A stretch of 11,482 nt of DNA, taken from NCBI GenBank assembly GCA_028717865.1, contig JAQUMZ010000041.1, forward strand, positions 1-11,482, given 5' to 3'. Below the pieces are notes generated by a model. The model made no database searches and was not told the DNA's origin. It saw only the letters and a program-made list of their open reading frames with translations. This DNA is from Elusimicrobiota bacterium. Lineage in GTDB: Bacteria; Elusimicrobiota; Elusimicrobia; UBA1565; UBA9628. Below, piece after piece: positions 5,794 through 11,482 of this stretch. Each line of letters starts with the position of its first letter. Positions within the stretch are counted from its first letter, which is position 1. The translations under genes were made by a program, and so were the position numbers.

Positions 5794-6952
5794 ACGTGGG
5801 GCTGGGGAGTTCTGCGTTTTCCGGCGTGGAGAGCGACACCCCGCGGCTCAGGGACTGCTCGAAGTCGCCCAGGCGCTGGCGCGCCTCGTCCAGGTTGGAC
5901 TTGGCGTTGCCCAGTTGCTTGGACGCCTTTTCCACCGATTCGCGCGCTTCCTGGAAGCGGGTGAGCAGGCTTTGCAGGGTCATGTGCAGGTCCTGCGCTT
6001 TTTGCTGGAGCTGCTTGCCCGCCATGGCCACGATGACCAGCCGCAGGTAGGGGTAGAGCGTCTGCGGCGACACCATGATGACCTTGCGGGAGCGGGCGTA
6101 GTTGAAAAGGTCCGGCGCCCCGCCTTCGTCGACCTTGAAATCCACCATATCGAGCCAGAGGCTCTCGGCCGGAACGAACAGGAAGGCGAAATCGTGGGTG
6201 CCCCGGTCGGGCAGGATGTATTTGGAGGAGATATCCTCGATAGATGACTTGACGGCGTTGAGGAAGGCCGTTTTTTCCTTGCGGCCGTTGGTCCGCTTGT
6301 ATTCCAGGAACTTGTCCACGTGGGCCTTGGAGTCGATGGCCAGCCAGCGGTCGGCGATCTTGACCGCGGCCTCCACGTGCTCCGAGGCGCCGGGATCCGG
6401 GTGATAGCCGAAGCACAGGACTTCTTTTGGGAAGATGTTTTCGAGCAGGGACTGGAGGTGGACCTCGGACTGCGGGCCCCGGCGCTGGGGCACCAGGAAG
6501 ACGTCGCGCAGATCCGAGACCGTCTGCAGGCCGCTCATCAGCTGGCCCGTGGACTGCCGCAGCCCCTCCAGGGTGGCCGCCGCGCCTTCCAGGCGCCGGT
6601 CGATCTGCCCGGTCACCTGCTTGAGGCCCTCCATGAACTGGCTGGTGCTCGACTGGATGGAGGAGACCGCGGAGTCGGTCTTGTTCTGGAAATCGGATTT
6701 GGTGGCCTGCAGCTCGGCGCGCAGCTGGCGCAGGGTCTCGTCCTTGGTCGAGCCGATGACTTGAGGCAGGTCCTCCATGCGCCGGCTGGCCGTGTTGGCG
6801 CGCTCGTCGAGGCGCGCCAGGGCGTCCTGGAGTCCGGGCAGGACCTGGGTTTGCATTCGATCGAGGTCGTCCTTCGTCCGGCGCTCCGATAAGACCAGCC
6901 AGAGCACCAGGCCCAGGAGGACGGCGTTGGCGGCGGCGAGAAGGTAGAGCAT
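5792..6952 (-). CDS. rmuC: RmuC family DNA recombination protein
   Basis: This 386-residue protein has an N-terminal membrane helix (about 2-22), a long region of predicted coiled coil (about 25-135), the RmuC domain (about 145-310) and a second coiled coil (about 315-370). Family marks are QRRGPQSEVHLQSLLE, the nuclease-like core IADRWLAIDSKAHVDKF with D207/S208/K209, FAFLFVPAE and MVSPQTLYPYLRLV. RmuC proteins are thought to be PD-(D/E)XK-related and to limit rearrangement of inverted repeats; the biochemical role is poorly settled. The protein is somewhat shorter than many relatives. ATG 6950-6952 is chosen because the membrane helix starts there; no Shine-Dalgarno is seen. A strong promoter (6973-7001) stands just upstream and a terminator overlaps the stop, so it looks like its own transcription unit. 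The C-terminal 20 residues are Ser/Pro-rich and not conserved-looking. Confidence 0.92.
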   Translation of the reverse strand: MLYLLAAANAVLLGLVLWLVLSERRTKDDLDRMQTQVLPGLQDALARLDERANTASRRMEDLPQVIGSTKDETLRQLRAELQATKSDFQNKTDSAVSSIQSSTSQFMEGLKQVTGQIDRRLEGAAATLEGLRQSTGQLMSGLQTVSDLRDVFLVPQRRGPQSEVHLQSLLENIFPKEVLCFGYHPDPGASEHVEAAVKIADRWLAIDSKAHVDKFLEYKRTNGRKEKTAFLNAVKSSIEDISSKYILPDRGTHDFAFLFVPAESLWLDMVDFKVDEGGAPDLFNYARSRKVIMVSPQTLYPYLRLVIVAMAGKQLQQKAQDLHMTLQSLLTRFQEARESVEKASKQLGNAKSNLDEARQRLGDFEQSLSRGVSLSTPENAELPSPT

Positions 6953-6972
6953 CGGGTCGGCCGGGCAAAAGG

Positions 6973-7001
6973 ATGATAGACCGTTTACCGGGACATGTCA
7001 A
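6973..7001 (-). promoter_or_regulatory. Strong sigma-70-type promoter for rmuC
   Basis: On the minus strand TTGACA (6996-7001) and TATCAT (6973-6978) are separated by exactly 17 bp: a perfect -35 and a 5-of-6 -10. Transcription would begin about 13 nt before the rmuC ATG. It starts 22 bp past the stop of the EF-Tu-like gene. Confidence 0.75.
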
Positions 7002-7023
7002 GCACGGCCGCCGCGGCTGCGCG

Positions 7024-7278
7024 CTAAGGGGTGACTTTGAAGACCTTGTCGTGCGGGTGGACTTTGTGCGAGACCTTGATGCCGACCTGGTCGCCGGGCT
7101 TGGCCGCGCTGACCGGCTTGTGCTCGACCTGCATGGACTCCACCACCTGGGTGATGTCGTCGTGCGCCCCCCGGATGTGGATCGTGTCTCCGACTTGGAG
7201 CTCGTCGGCCAGGGCTATGACCCCAGCCGAGACATGCTGGAAATAGTGCGTGATCTTCCCGATTTCCTTTTCGCCCAT
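7024..7278 (-). CDS. Small translation elongation factor-like protein (stand-alone EF-Tu domain 2-like barrel)
   Basis: The 84-residue protein matches the conserved family annotated as translation elongation factor-like protein. It has the pattern IGKITHYFQHVSAGVIAL, then LQVGDTIHIRGAHDDITQ, then VESMQVEHKPV, then PGDQVGIKVSHKV and DKVFKV, resembling the second beta-barrel domain of EF-Tu-type GTPases. There is no GTPase domain, signal peptide or membrane segment, so a cytoplasmic single-domain protein is expected; its function is not established. In other genomes it is often found near U32 peptidases, but none lies in this window. The start at 7276-7278 is well supported by GGGAGG 5 nt upstream. 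A TTGACA/TATCTT promoter precedes it. The same frame stays open far upstream across the amidohydrolase gene, but that is a composition effect. Confidence 0.9.
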   Translation of the reverse strand: MGEKEIGKITHYFQHVSAGVIALADELQVGDTIHIRGAHDDITQVVESMQVEHKPVSAAKPGDQVGIKVSHKVHPHDKVFKVTP

Positions 7279-7300
7279 GAATCCTCCCGGCTGCCCTCCC

Positions 7301-7329
7301 AAGATATGTTTTGTCCGCCGCGCTGTCAA
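7301..7329 (-). promoter_or_regulatory. Sigma-70-type promoter for the EF-Tu-like gene
   Basis: On the minus strand TTGACA (7324-7329) and TATCTT (7301-7306) have a 17-bp spacer. The -35 is perfect and the -10 matches 4 of 6. The start codon follows 22 bp after the -10, and the ribosome site is included in the short leader. It begins 14 bp past the stop of the amidohydrolase gene, where no terminator is seen. Confidence 0.7.
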
Positions 7330-7343
7330 CAGCCGGGCGGGCC

Positions 7344-8675
7344 TCAGCCGGGGTACTGCCGCACCTGGCGCAGGGGGGCCTTGACCATGCGCAGGGCGCG
7401 GGTCTGCGCCTCGCGGCGTATGCGCTCCTCGTCGAGGGTCGTCAGTTGGCGGTTGCGCAAGAGCCAGCGGCCGTCGCACATCACGTCGGTCACGTCCCCC
7501 GGGTGGGAGGCGTAGACCACGCTCGCGGCCAGGTCGTGGGCGGGTATCCAGTGCGCCTGATCGGTGTCGAAGAGCGCGAGGTCGGCGCGCTTGCCCTCGG
7601 CGATGACGCCGCTGTTGGCGAAGCCCAGGGCCCTGGCCCCGGCCTGGGTGGCGAGCTTGAGGATCTGCATGTGGGGCAGTTCCTCGGGCCGCCGGCTTTC
7701 GTGCTTCTGGCCGAGCCCGGCCAGGCGCATGGCCTCGAGCATGTTGAGGTCGTTGCCGGAGGCCGGCCCGTCCGTGCCCAGGGCCGAGTGGACGCCCAGT
7801 TCCAGGAAGCGCCGCAACGGAGGCAGACCCATGCCCAGCTTCATGCAGGTTTTCGGACAGTGCGCCACGCAGACGAGCTTGCGCGCCAGGATCGCGATGT
7901 CCTCCGCGGTGACGCAGGCGCAGTGGGCCGCCAGGGCGTGCGCGGCGCCGTCGAGCAGCCCCAGGTGCGCCGCGTGGGCCACCGGAGTGCGGCCGTGCTC
8001 GGCCAGGGAGCGCTCCACTTGGCCCTGCGACTCGGACAGGTGCAGGTGGATGCCGATGCCCAGCCGGTGGGAGGCGTCGGCGACCTTGCGCAGGAAGTCG
8101 TCCGTGCACATGTAGAGCGAATGCGGGCCCAGGGCCACGCGCAGGCGCCCTTCGGCGCCCTCGTGGCGCAGGCGCGCGAAGTCCAGGGTTTTTTGCAGGG
8201 AGGCGTGGCCGACCTCTTTCTCGGCGCCCCGGCCGAACAGGCACCAGGCCAGCATGGCCTTCATGCCCGAGGCCTCCACGACTTTGGCGGTCTCCTCCAG
8301 CCAGAAATAGTGGTCGGCGTAGGCCGCCGTGCCCGAGCGGATCATCTCGCAGGCGGCCAGGGCCGCGCCCCAAAACACGTCCGCCCGGGTCAGGGCCGAC
8401 TCGGCCACCCATATCCGTTCGTTGAGCCAGCGCTCGAGCGGCAGGTCCTCGGCCCAGCCTCGCACCAGGGTCATGGGTCCGTGGGCATGCGCGTTGAACA
8501 GGGCGGGCATGACCAGCCGATGCCGTCCCACGACCGTTTCGTCGGGCTCGAAATCCCGCGGGATCTCGCCGACGGCCAATATGTTCCGGCTCGAAACGGC
8601 GATATCGCAGCCGCGCAGCAGCCGGCCGTCCGCGTCCAGGGTCAATACGTCCGCGCCCTTGATCAGTACGTTCAT
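7344..8675 (-). CDS. Amidohydrolase superfamily deaminase, MtaD/TrzA-like
   Basis: This 443-residue cytoplasmic metal-dependent hydrolase carries the full single-metal ligand set of the cytosine deaminase-like branch: H63 and H65 (NAHAHGPM), H210/H212 in HLHLSE with E215 as likely proton shuttle, H251 (AAHCACV), H272 (VAHCPKTCMKLG) and D302 (LGTDG). The order and spacing resemble 5-methylthioadenosine/S-adenosylhomocysteine deaminases and the TrzA/AtzA hydrolases. The usual VSNMKLASG segment reads PKTCMKLGMG here, so the substrate is uncertain; a role in recycling methylthio- or homocysteine nucleosides is a guess. ATG 8673-8675 is chosen because the strand-initial MNVLIKGADVLTLD is the normal start of the family; the frame stays open upstream through the nifJ terminator, which cannot be coding. 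It stands alone between a strong terminator and the promoter of the next gene. A TATGAT box lies 15 bp ahead of the start. Confidence 0.88.
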   Translation of the reverse strand: MNVLIKGADVLTLDADGRLLRGCDIAVSSRNILAVGEIPRDFEPDETVVGRHRLVMPALFNAHAHGPMTLVRGWAEDLPLERWLNERIWVAESALTRADVFWGAALAACEMIRSGTAAYADHYFWLEETAKVVEASGMKAMLAWCLFGRGAEKEVGHASLQKTLDFARLRHEGAEGRLRVALGPHSLYMCTDDFLRKVADASHRLGIGIHLHLSESQGQVERSLAEHGRTPVAHAAHLGLLDGAAHALAAHCACVTAEDIAILARKLVCVAHCPKTCMKLGMGLPPLRRFLELGVHSALGTDGPASGNDLNMLEAMRLAGLGQKHESRRPEELPHMQILKLATQAGARALGFANSGVIAEGKRADLALFDTDQAHWIPAHDLAASVVYASHPGDVTDVMCDGRWLLRNRQLTTLDEERIRREAQTRALRMVKAPLRQVRQYPG

Positions 8676-8690
8676 GTTCCGGGTCTCGTT

Positions 8691-8696
8691 ATCATA
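8691..8696 (-). promoter_or_regulatory. Possible -10 box for the amidohydrolase gene
   Basis: TATGAT (5 of 6 matches) lies 15 bp before the ATG. At 17 bp upstream there is only the T-run of the nifJ terminator, not a recognisable -35. Because that terminator should block read-through from nifJ, some promoter must lie in this short gap. Confidence 0.3.
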
Positions 8697-8714
8697 CCAA
8701 ACGGCGGCGGCTTC

Positions 8715-8754
8715 AAAAAAAGAGGCCCCAGCCCCGAACGGGGGCTGGGGCCTC
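8715..8754 (-). terminator. Rho-independent terminator of nifJ
   Basis: On the minus strand GAGGCCCCAGCCCC (8741-8754) pairs perfectly with GGGGCTGGGGCCTC (8722-8735) around a 5-nt loop (8736-8740). Seven Ts follow (8715-8721). The 14-bp GC-rich stem begins 10 bp after the nifJ stop codon. This is a textbook strong terminator and isolates nifJ from the amidohydrolase gene. Confidence 0.95.
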
Positions 8755-8764
8755 GGGGCGGGGC

Positions 8765-11482
8765 CTAATTCAAGCTGCCCGCGCCTACGGCGCCCTCCGC
8801 GGCCGGGGCCGCGGAAGGCTCGAAGGTCTTGAGCAGGCCGCCCAGGACCTTCCACGTGTAGTCCACGTCCTGCTGCGCCAGCTTGGCCAGCCGCTTGGCC
8901 TCTTCCGGATGGGTCGCGTGCAGGACCTTGTAGCGCTGCTCCGAGCCGATGTACTGGGCGACCGTTATTTTGCCGGGCTTGGAGTCGATCTGCAGGGGAT
9001 TCTTGCCCTGCGCGACCAGTTCCGGATTGAAGCGCATGAGAGGCCAGTAGCCGGAGTCGACCGCCATTTTCTGATGCTCCAGGCCCTTGCCCTCCTCCAC
9101 GTTGAAGCCGTGAGCGATGCAGTGGCTGTAGGCGATAATTATGGCCGGGCCGTCGTAGGCCTCGGCTTCCGCGAAGGCCTTCACCGTCTGCGCGTCGCTG
9201 GCGCCCATGGCCACGCGGGCCACGTAGCAGTTGCCGTAGCCCAGGGCGGTCAAGGCCAGATCCTTGCGCGGGGTCTTCTTGCCGCTGACGGCGAAACGCG
9301 CCGTCGCGCCGCGGGGCGTGGCCTTGGAGGCCTGGCCTCCGGTGTTGGAGTAGACCTCGGTGTCGAGCACCAGGACCTTCACGTTCTTGCCCGAGCGCAG
9401 GACATGGTCGAGGCCGCCGTAGCCGATATCGTAGGCCCAGCCGTCGCCCCCGACGACCCAGACGCTCTTGCGGACCAGGACGTCGGCCAGCTGCTTGAGG
9501 TCCTGGGCGGCCGCGGAATCGTCGCCGTCGATCTTCCGGCGCAGTTGCGCCACGCGCTCGCGCTGCTTGGCGATGGCCGTCTCGTCGGCCTGCTTGGCGC
9601 CAAGGATGTCCGCCACGAAGTCCTTGCCGAGCTTGCCTTCAAAGCCCTTGAGCAGGACCTCGGCGTAGTCGCGCTGCTGATCCAGGGCCAGCCGGAAGCC
9701 CATGCCGAATTCCGCGTTGTCCTCGAACAGGGAGTTGGACCAGGCCGGTCCGCGCCCTTCCCGGGTTTGCGCGTAGGGCGTGGTGGGCAGGTTGCCGCCG
9801 TAGATCGAGGAGCAGCCGGTGGCGTTGCCGATGAGAAGCCGCTCGCCTACGAGCTGGGTCAGCAGCTTGACGTAGGGGGTTTCTCCGCAGCCCGCGCAGG
9901 CGCCCGAGAACTCGAAGAGCGGCTCGAGCAGCTGGCTGCCCTTGACCGTGTTGACCGGCAGGGTCCGGCGGTCGGGATAGGGCAGGGTCAGGAAGAAGCT
10001 GAAGTTCTCCTTTTCCTTGGCCATCAGTCCCTGGATGGGGGCCATGGTCAGGGCCTTGCGGTTGGGGTCCGCCTTGTCCTTGCCGGGGCAGTTGACGGCG
10101 CAGAGCTGGCAGCCCGTGCAGTCCTCGGGCGCGAGCTGCACCGTGAACCGCGAGCCGGCCGGCAGCTCCTTGCCCCGGTACGGCACGGAGGCGAAACCCT
10201 TGGGCGCCTTGGCCGCGGCCGCCTCCGGGTAGGCCTTCACGCGTATGGCGGCGTGCGGGCAGACCAGGGAGCACTTGGCGCACTGGATGCACAGCGAAGG
10301 CTCCCATTTCGGCGCCCGCTGGGCGATGGCGCGCTTCTCCCACTTGGTCGTGGCCGTGGGGAAGGTCCCGTCCGGCGGGAAAGCGCTCACCGGCAGCTCG
10401 TCGCCGCGGTAGGCCATGAGCTCCGCCGTGACCTTCTTGACGAACTCGGGGGCGTGGTCCGGGACCATGGACTTGCGCGAGGCGCCCGCTCCCGGCCCGC
10501 CCGCCGCCTTGACCTCGATGAGGCCCGCGAGGGCTCCGTCGACGGCCTTGATGTTCTTGTCGACCACGGCCTGGCCCTTGGCGGAGTAGCTCTTCTTGAT
10601 GGCCCCCTTGACCAGGTCCATGAATCCGGGCAGCAGCTTCGTGATGTGGAAGTAGCAGGTCTGCATGACCGTGTTGATGCGCGGTCCCAGCCCCGCCTCG
10701 CGCGCCACCTGGTAGGCGTCGATGGCGTAGAACTTGAGCTTCTTGTCGACGATGCCCTTCTTGATGTGGGCCGGCAGCCGGTTCCAGATCGTCGCCGGAT
10801 CCACGCAGTTGAGCAGGAAGGTCGCGCCGGGAGCCGCGGTCTTGACCACGTCGACCGTTTCCATCAGCCGCTCCTGGTGGCAGGCTACGAATTGGGCCTG
10901 GGAGACCAGCGAGCTGGCCCGGATGGGCTTGGGGCCGAAGCGCAGGTGCGAAATGGTCATGGAGCCCGCTTTCTTCGAGTCGTAGACGAAGTATCCCTGG
11001 GCGTTGAGGTCGGTGTTGTCGGCGATGAGCTTGATGGAGTTCTTGTTGGCGCCGACGGTGCCGTCCGCGCCCAGGCCGAAGAAGACCGCGCGCTGAGTTT
11101 CCGGGTGGTCGGTGGACCAGCCCTCGTCATATTCCAGGGAGTTCTTGGTGACGTCGTCCTTGATGCCGACGGTGAAGTGGTTCTTGGACTGTTTCTTGGC
11201 CAGCTCGTCGAAGACGGCCTTGGCCATGGCCGGGGTGTACTCCTTGGAGGAGAGCCCGTAGCGGCCGCCGATGACGCGGGGGCGGGCCGAGGGCCGGGAC
11301 CAGTCGTTGGCCCAGGCCTCCTCCAGCGCGCCCAGCACGTCGAGGTGCATGGGATCGCAGCTGCCCGGCTCCTTGGTCCGGTCGAGCACGGCGATATGCT
11401 TTACCGTCTTGGGCAGGGCGGCCGCGAAGCGCTTCGAGTCGAAGGGCCGGTAGAGCCGGACCTTGACCAGGCCGACCTTGCC
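8765..11482 (-). CDS. nifJ: Pyruvate:ferredoxin (flavodoxin) oxidoreductase, 5' end beyond the window
   Basis: About 905 C-terminal residues of a protein usually near 1,170-1,200 residues are present. The frame is open to the right edge, where VRLYRPF and VLDRTKEPG of domain II are seen. Then come the gamma/CoA-side domain (GGRYGLSSKEYTP, FFGLGADGTVGANKNS near 11,040-11,090), a two-cluster ferredoxin domain (CIQCAKCSLVCP at 10,257-10,292; CTGCQLCAVNCP at 10,083-10,123), and the ThDP domain with CAGCG (9,884-9,898), ATGCSS, GGDGWAYDIGYGG and the Mg/ThDP Asn in YSNTGGQ. The late Cys of SHCIAHG (9,119-9,121) completes the proximal 4Fe-4S site. All key residues are intact. The enzyme converts pyruvate and CoA to acetyl-CoA, CO2 and reduced ferredoxin (reversible) in the cytoplasm of anaerobes. 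The Ala/Gly-rich C-terminal tail is not conserved-looking. A strong terminator follows. Single-chain architecture distinguishes it from the multi-subunit PorABDG type. Confidence 0.97.
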   Translation of the reverse strand, partial: GKVGLVKVRLYRPFDSKRFAAALPKTVKHIAVLDRTKEPGSCDPMHLDVLGALEEAWANDWSRPSARPRVIGGRYGLSSKEYTPAMAKAVFDELAKKQSKNHFTVGIKDDVTKNSLEYDEGWSTDHPETQRAVFFGLGADGTVGANKNSIKLIADNTDLNAQGYFVYDSKKAGSMTISHLRFGPKPIRASSLVSQAQFVACHQERLMETVDVVKTAAPGATFLLNCVDPATIWNRLPAHIKKGIVDKKLKFYAIDAYQVAREAGLGPRINTVMQTCYFHITKLLPGFMDLVKGAIKKSYSAKGQAVVDKNIKAVDGALAGLIEVKAAGGPGAGASRKSMVPDHAPEFVKKVTAELMAYRGDELPVSAFPPDGTFPTATTKWEKRAIAQRAPKWEPSLCIQCAKCSLVCPHAAIRVKAYPEAAAAKAPKGFASVPYRGKELPAGSRFTVQLAPEDCTGCQLCAVNCPGKDKADPNRKALTMAPIQGLMAKEKENFSFFLTLPYPDRRTLPVNTVKGSQLLEPLFEFSGACAGCGETPYVKLLTQLVGERLLIGNATGCSSIYGGNLPTTPYAQTREGRGPAWSNSLFEDNAEFGMGFRLALDQQRDYAEVLLKGFEGKLGKDFVADILGAKQADETAIAKQRERVAQLRRKIDGDDSAAAQDLKQLADVLVRKSVWVVGGDGWAYDIGYGGLDHVLRSGKNVKVLVLDTEVYSNTGGQASKATPRGATARFAVSGKKTPRKDLALTALGYGNCYVARVAMGASDAQTVKAFAEAEAYDGPAIIIAYSHCIAHGFNVEEGKGLEHQKMAVDSGYWPLMRFNPELVAQGKNPLQIDSKPGKITVAQYIGSEQRYKVLHATHPEEAKRLAKLAQQDVDYTWKVLGGLLKTFEPSAAPAAEGAVGAGSLN

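Noticed and set aside
5694..7001. N-terminal 436-codon extension of the pepF reading frame
   Set aside because: It overlaps rmuC in another frame on the same strand, has no family resemblance and crosses the rmuC terminator; the signal peptide and ribosome site fix the pepF start at 5693.
7279..8412. Long upstream extension of the EF-Tu-like frame
   Set aside because: Arg/Gly/Pro-rich out-of-frame reading of the amidohydrolase gene; promoter and ribosome site place the true start at 7278.
7311..8768. 485-codon open frame on the plus strand opposite the amidohydrolase
   Set aside because: Low-complexity shadow without motifs; it also runs through the nifJ terminator.
8676..8855. Upstream extension of the amidohydrolase frame
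   Set aside because: It would translate the nifJ terminator hairpin and the end of nifJ; the family start matches ATG 8675.
1..11482. CRISPR arrays, insertion sequences, tRNA genes or phage integration sites
   Set aside because: No regularly spaced repeats, transposase or integrase motifs, cloverleaf-like sequences or flanking direct repeats were seen by eye.

Overview
The window is a GC-rich stretch of bacterial chromosome with nine protein genes, two of them cut by the window edges. No rRNA, tRNA, CRISPR array, transposase or phage gene is visible. The C-terminal three quarters of pyruvate:ferredoxin oxidoreductase suggests an anaerobe. Together with the excisionase-type HTH-receiver regulator, the stand-alone EF-Tu domain 2-like protein and the HEAT-CBM48 protein, this would fit a lineage such as Elusimicrobiota. 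That placement is inference from gene content only.

Layout. (1) 1-317, minus: start of an acetolactate synthase-like ThDP enzyme, 16 bp downstream of (2) 334-933, minus, a DNA-binding response regulator (HTH then receiver). (3) 1006-1713, plus, an OmpR/PhoB-type response regulator, and (4) 1762-2853, plus, a soluble PAS histidine kinase. Genes 2 and 3 diverge from a 72-bp AT-rich island holding overlapping promoters. (5) 2857-3813, minus, an exported HEAT-repeat protein ending in a CBM48-like domain, lies directly downstream of (6) 3816-5693, minus, an exported M3-family oligoendopeptidase F. (7) 5792-6952, minus, RmuC. (8) 7024-7278, minus, the small EF-Tu domain 2-like protein. (9) 7344-8675, minus, an amidohydrolase related to MTA/SAH deaminases. 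(10) 8765-11482, minus, nifJ, running off the right edge. Counting both edge fragments gives ten coding features.

How the genes work together. Genes 2-4 form a small signalling locus: a kinase with a probable cognate regulator, and a second regulator whose receiver aligns without gaps to the first. Genes 5 and 6 are probably translationally coupled and both products carry signal peptides, so they likely act together in the periplasm or outside the cell. The remaining minus-strand genes look largely monocistronic. Strong sigma-70-type promoters precede rmuC and the EF-Tu-like gene, and a 14-bp-stem terminator closes nifJ. Every intergenic gap is under 100 bp, so no gene-free stretch above 300 bases exists.

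I do not see a convincing new defence or mobile system. The most unusual items are the exported HEAT-CBM48 protein that lacks both canonical glycogen-binding tryptophans, the exported PepF coupled to it, the paired receivers with overlapping divergent promoters, and the repeated pattern of a -10 box only 11-23 bp before the start codon.
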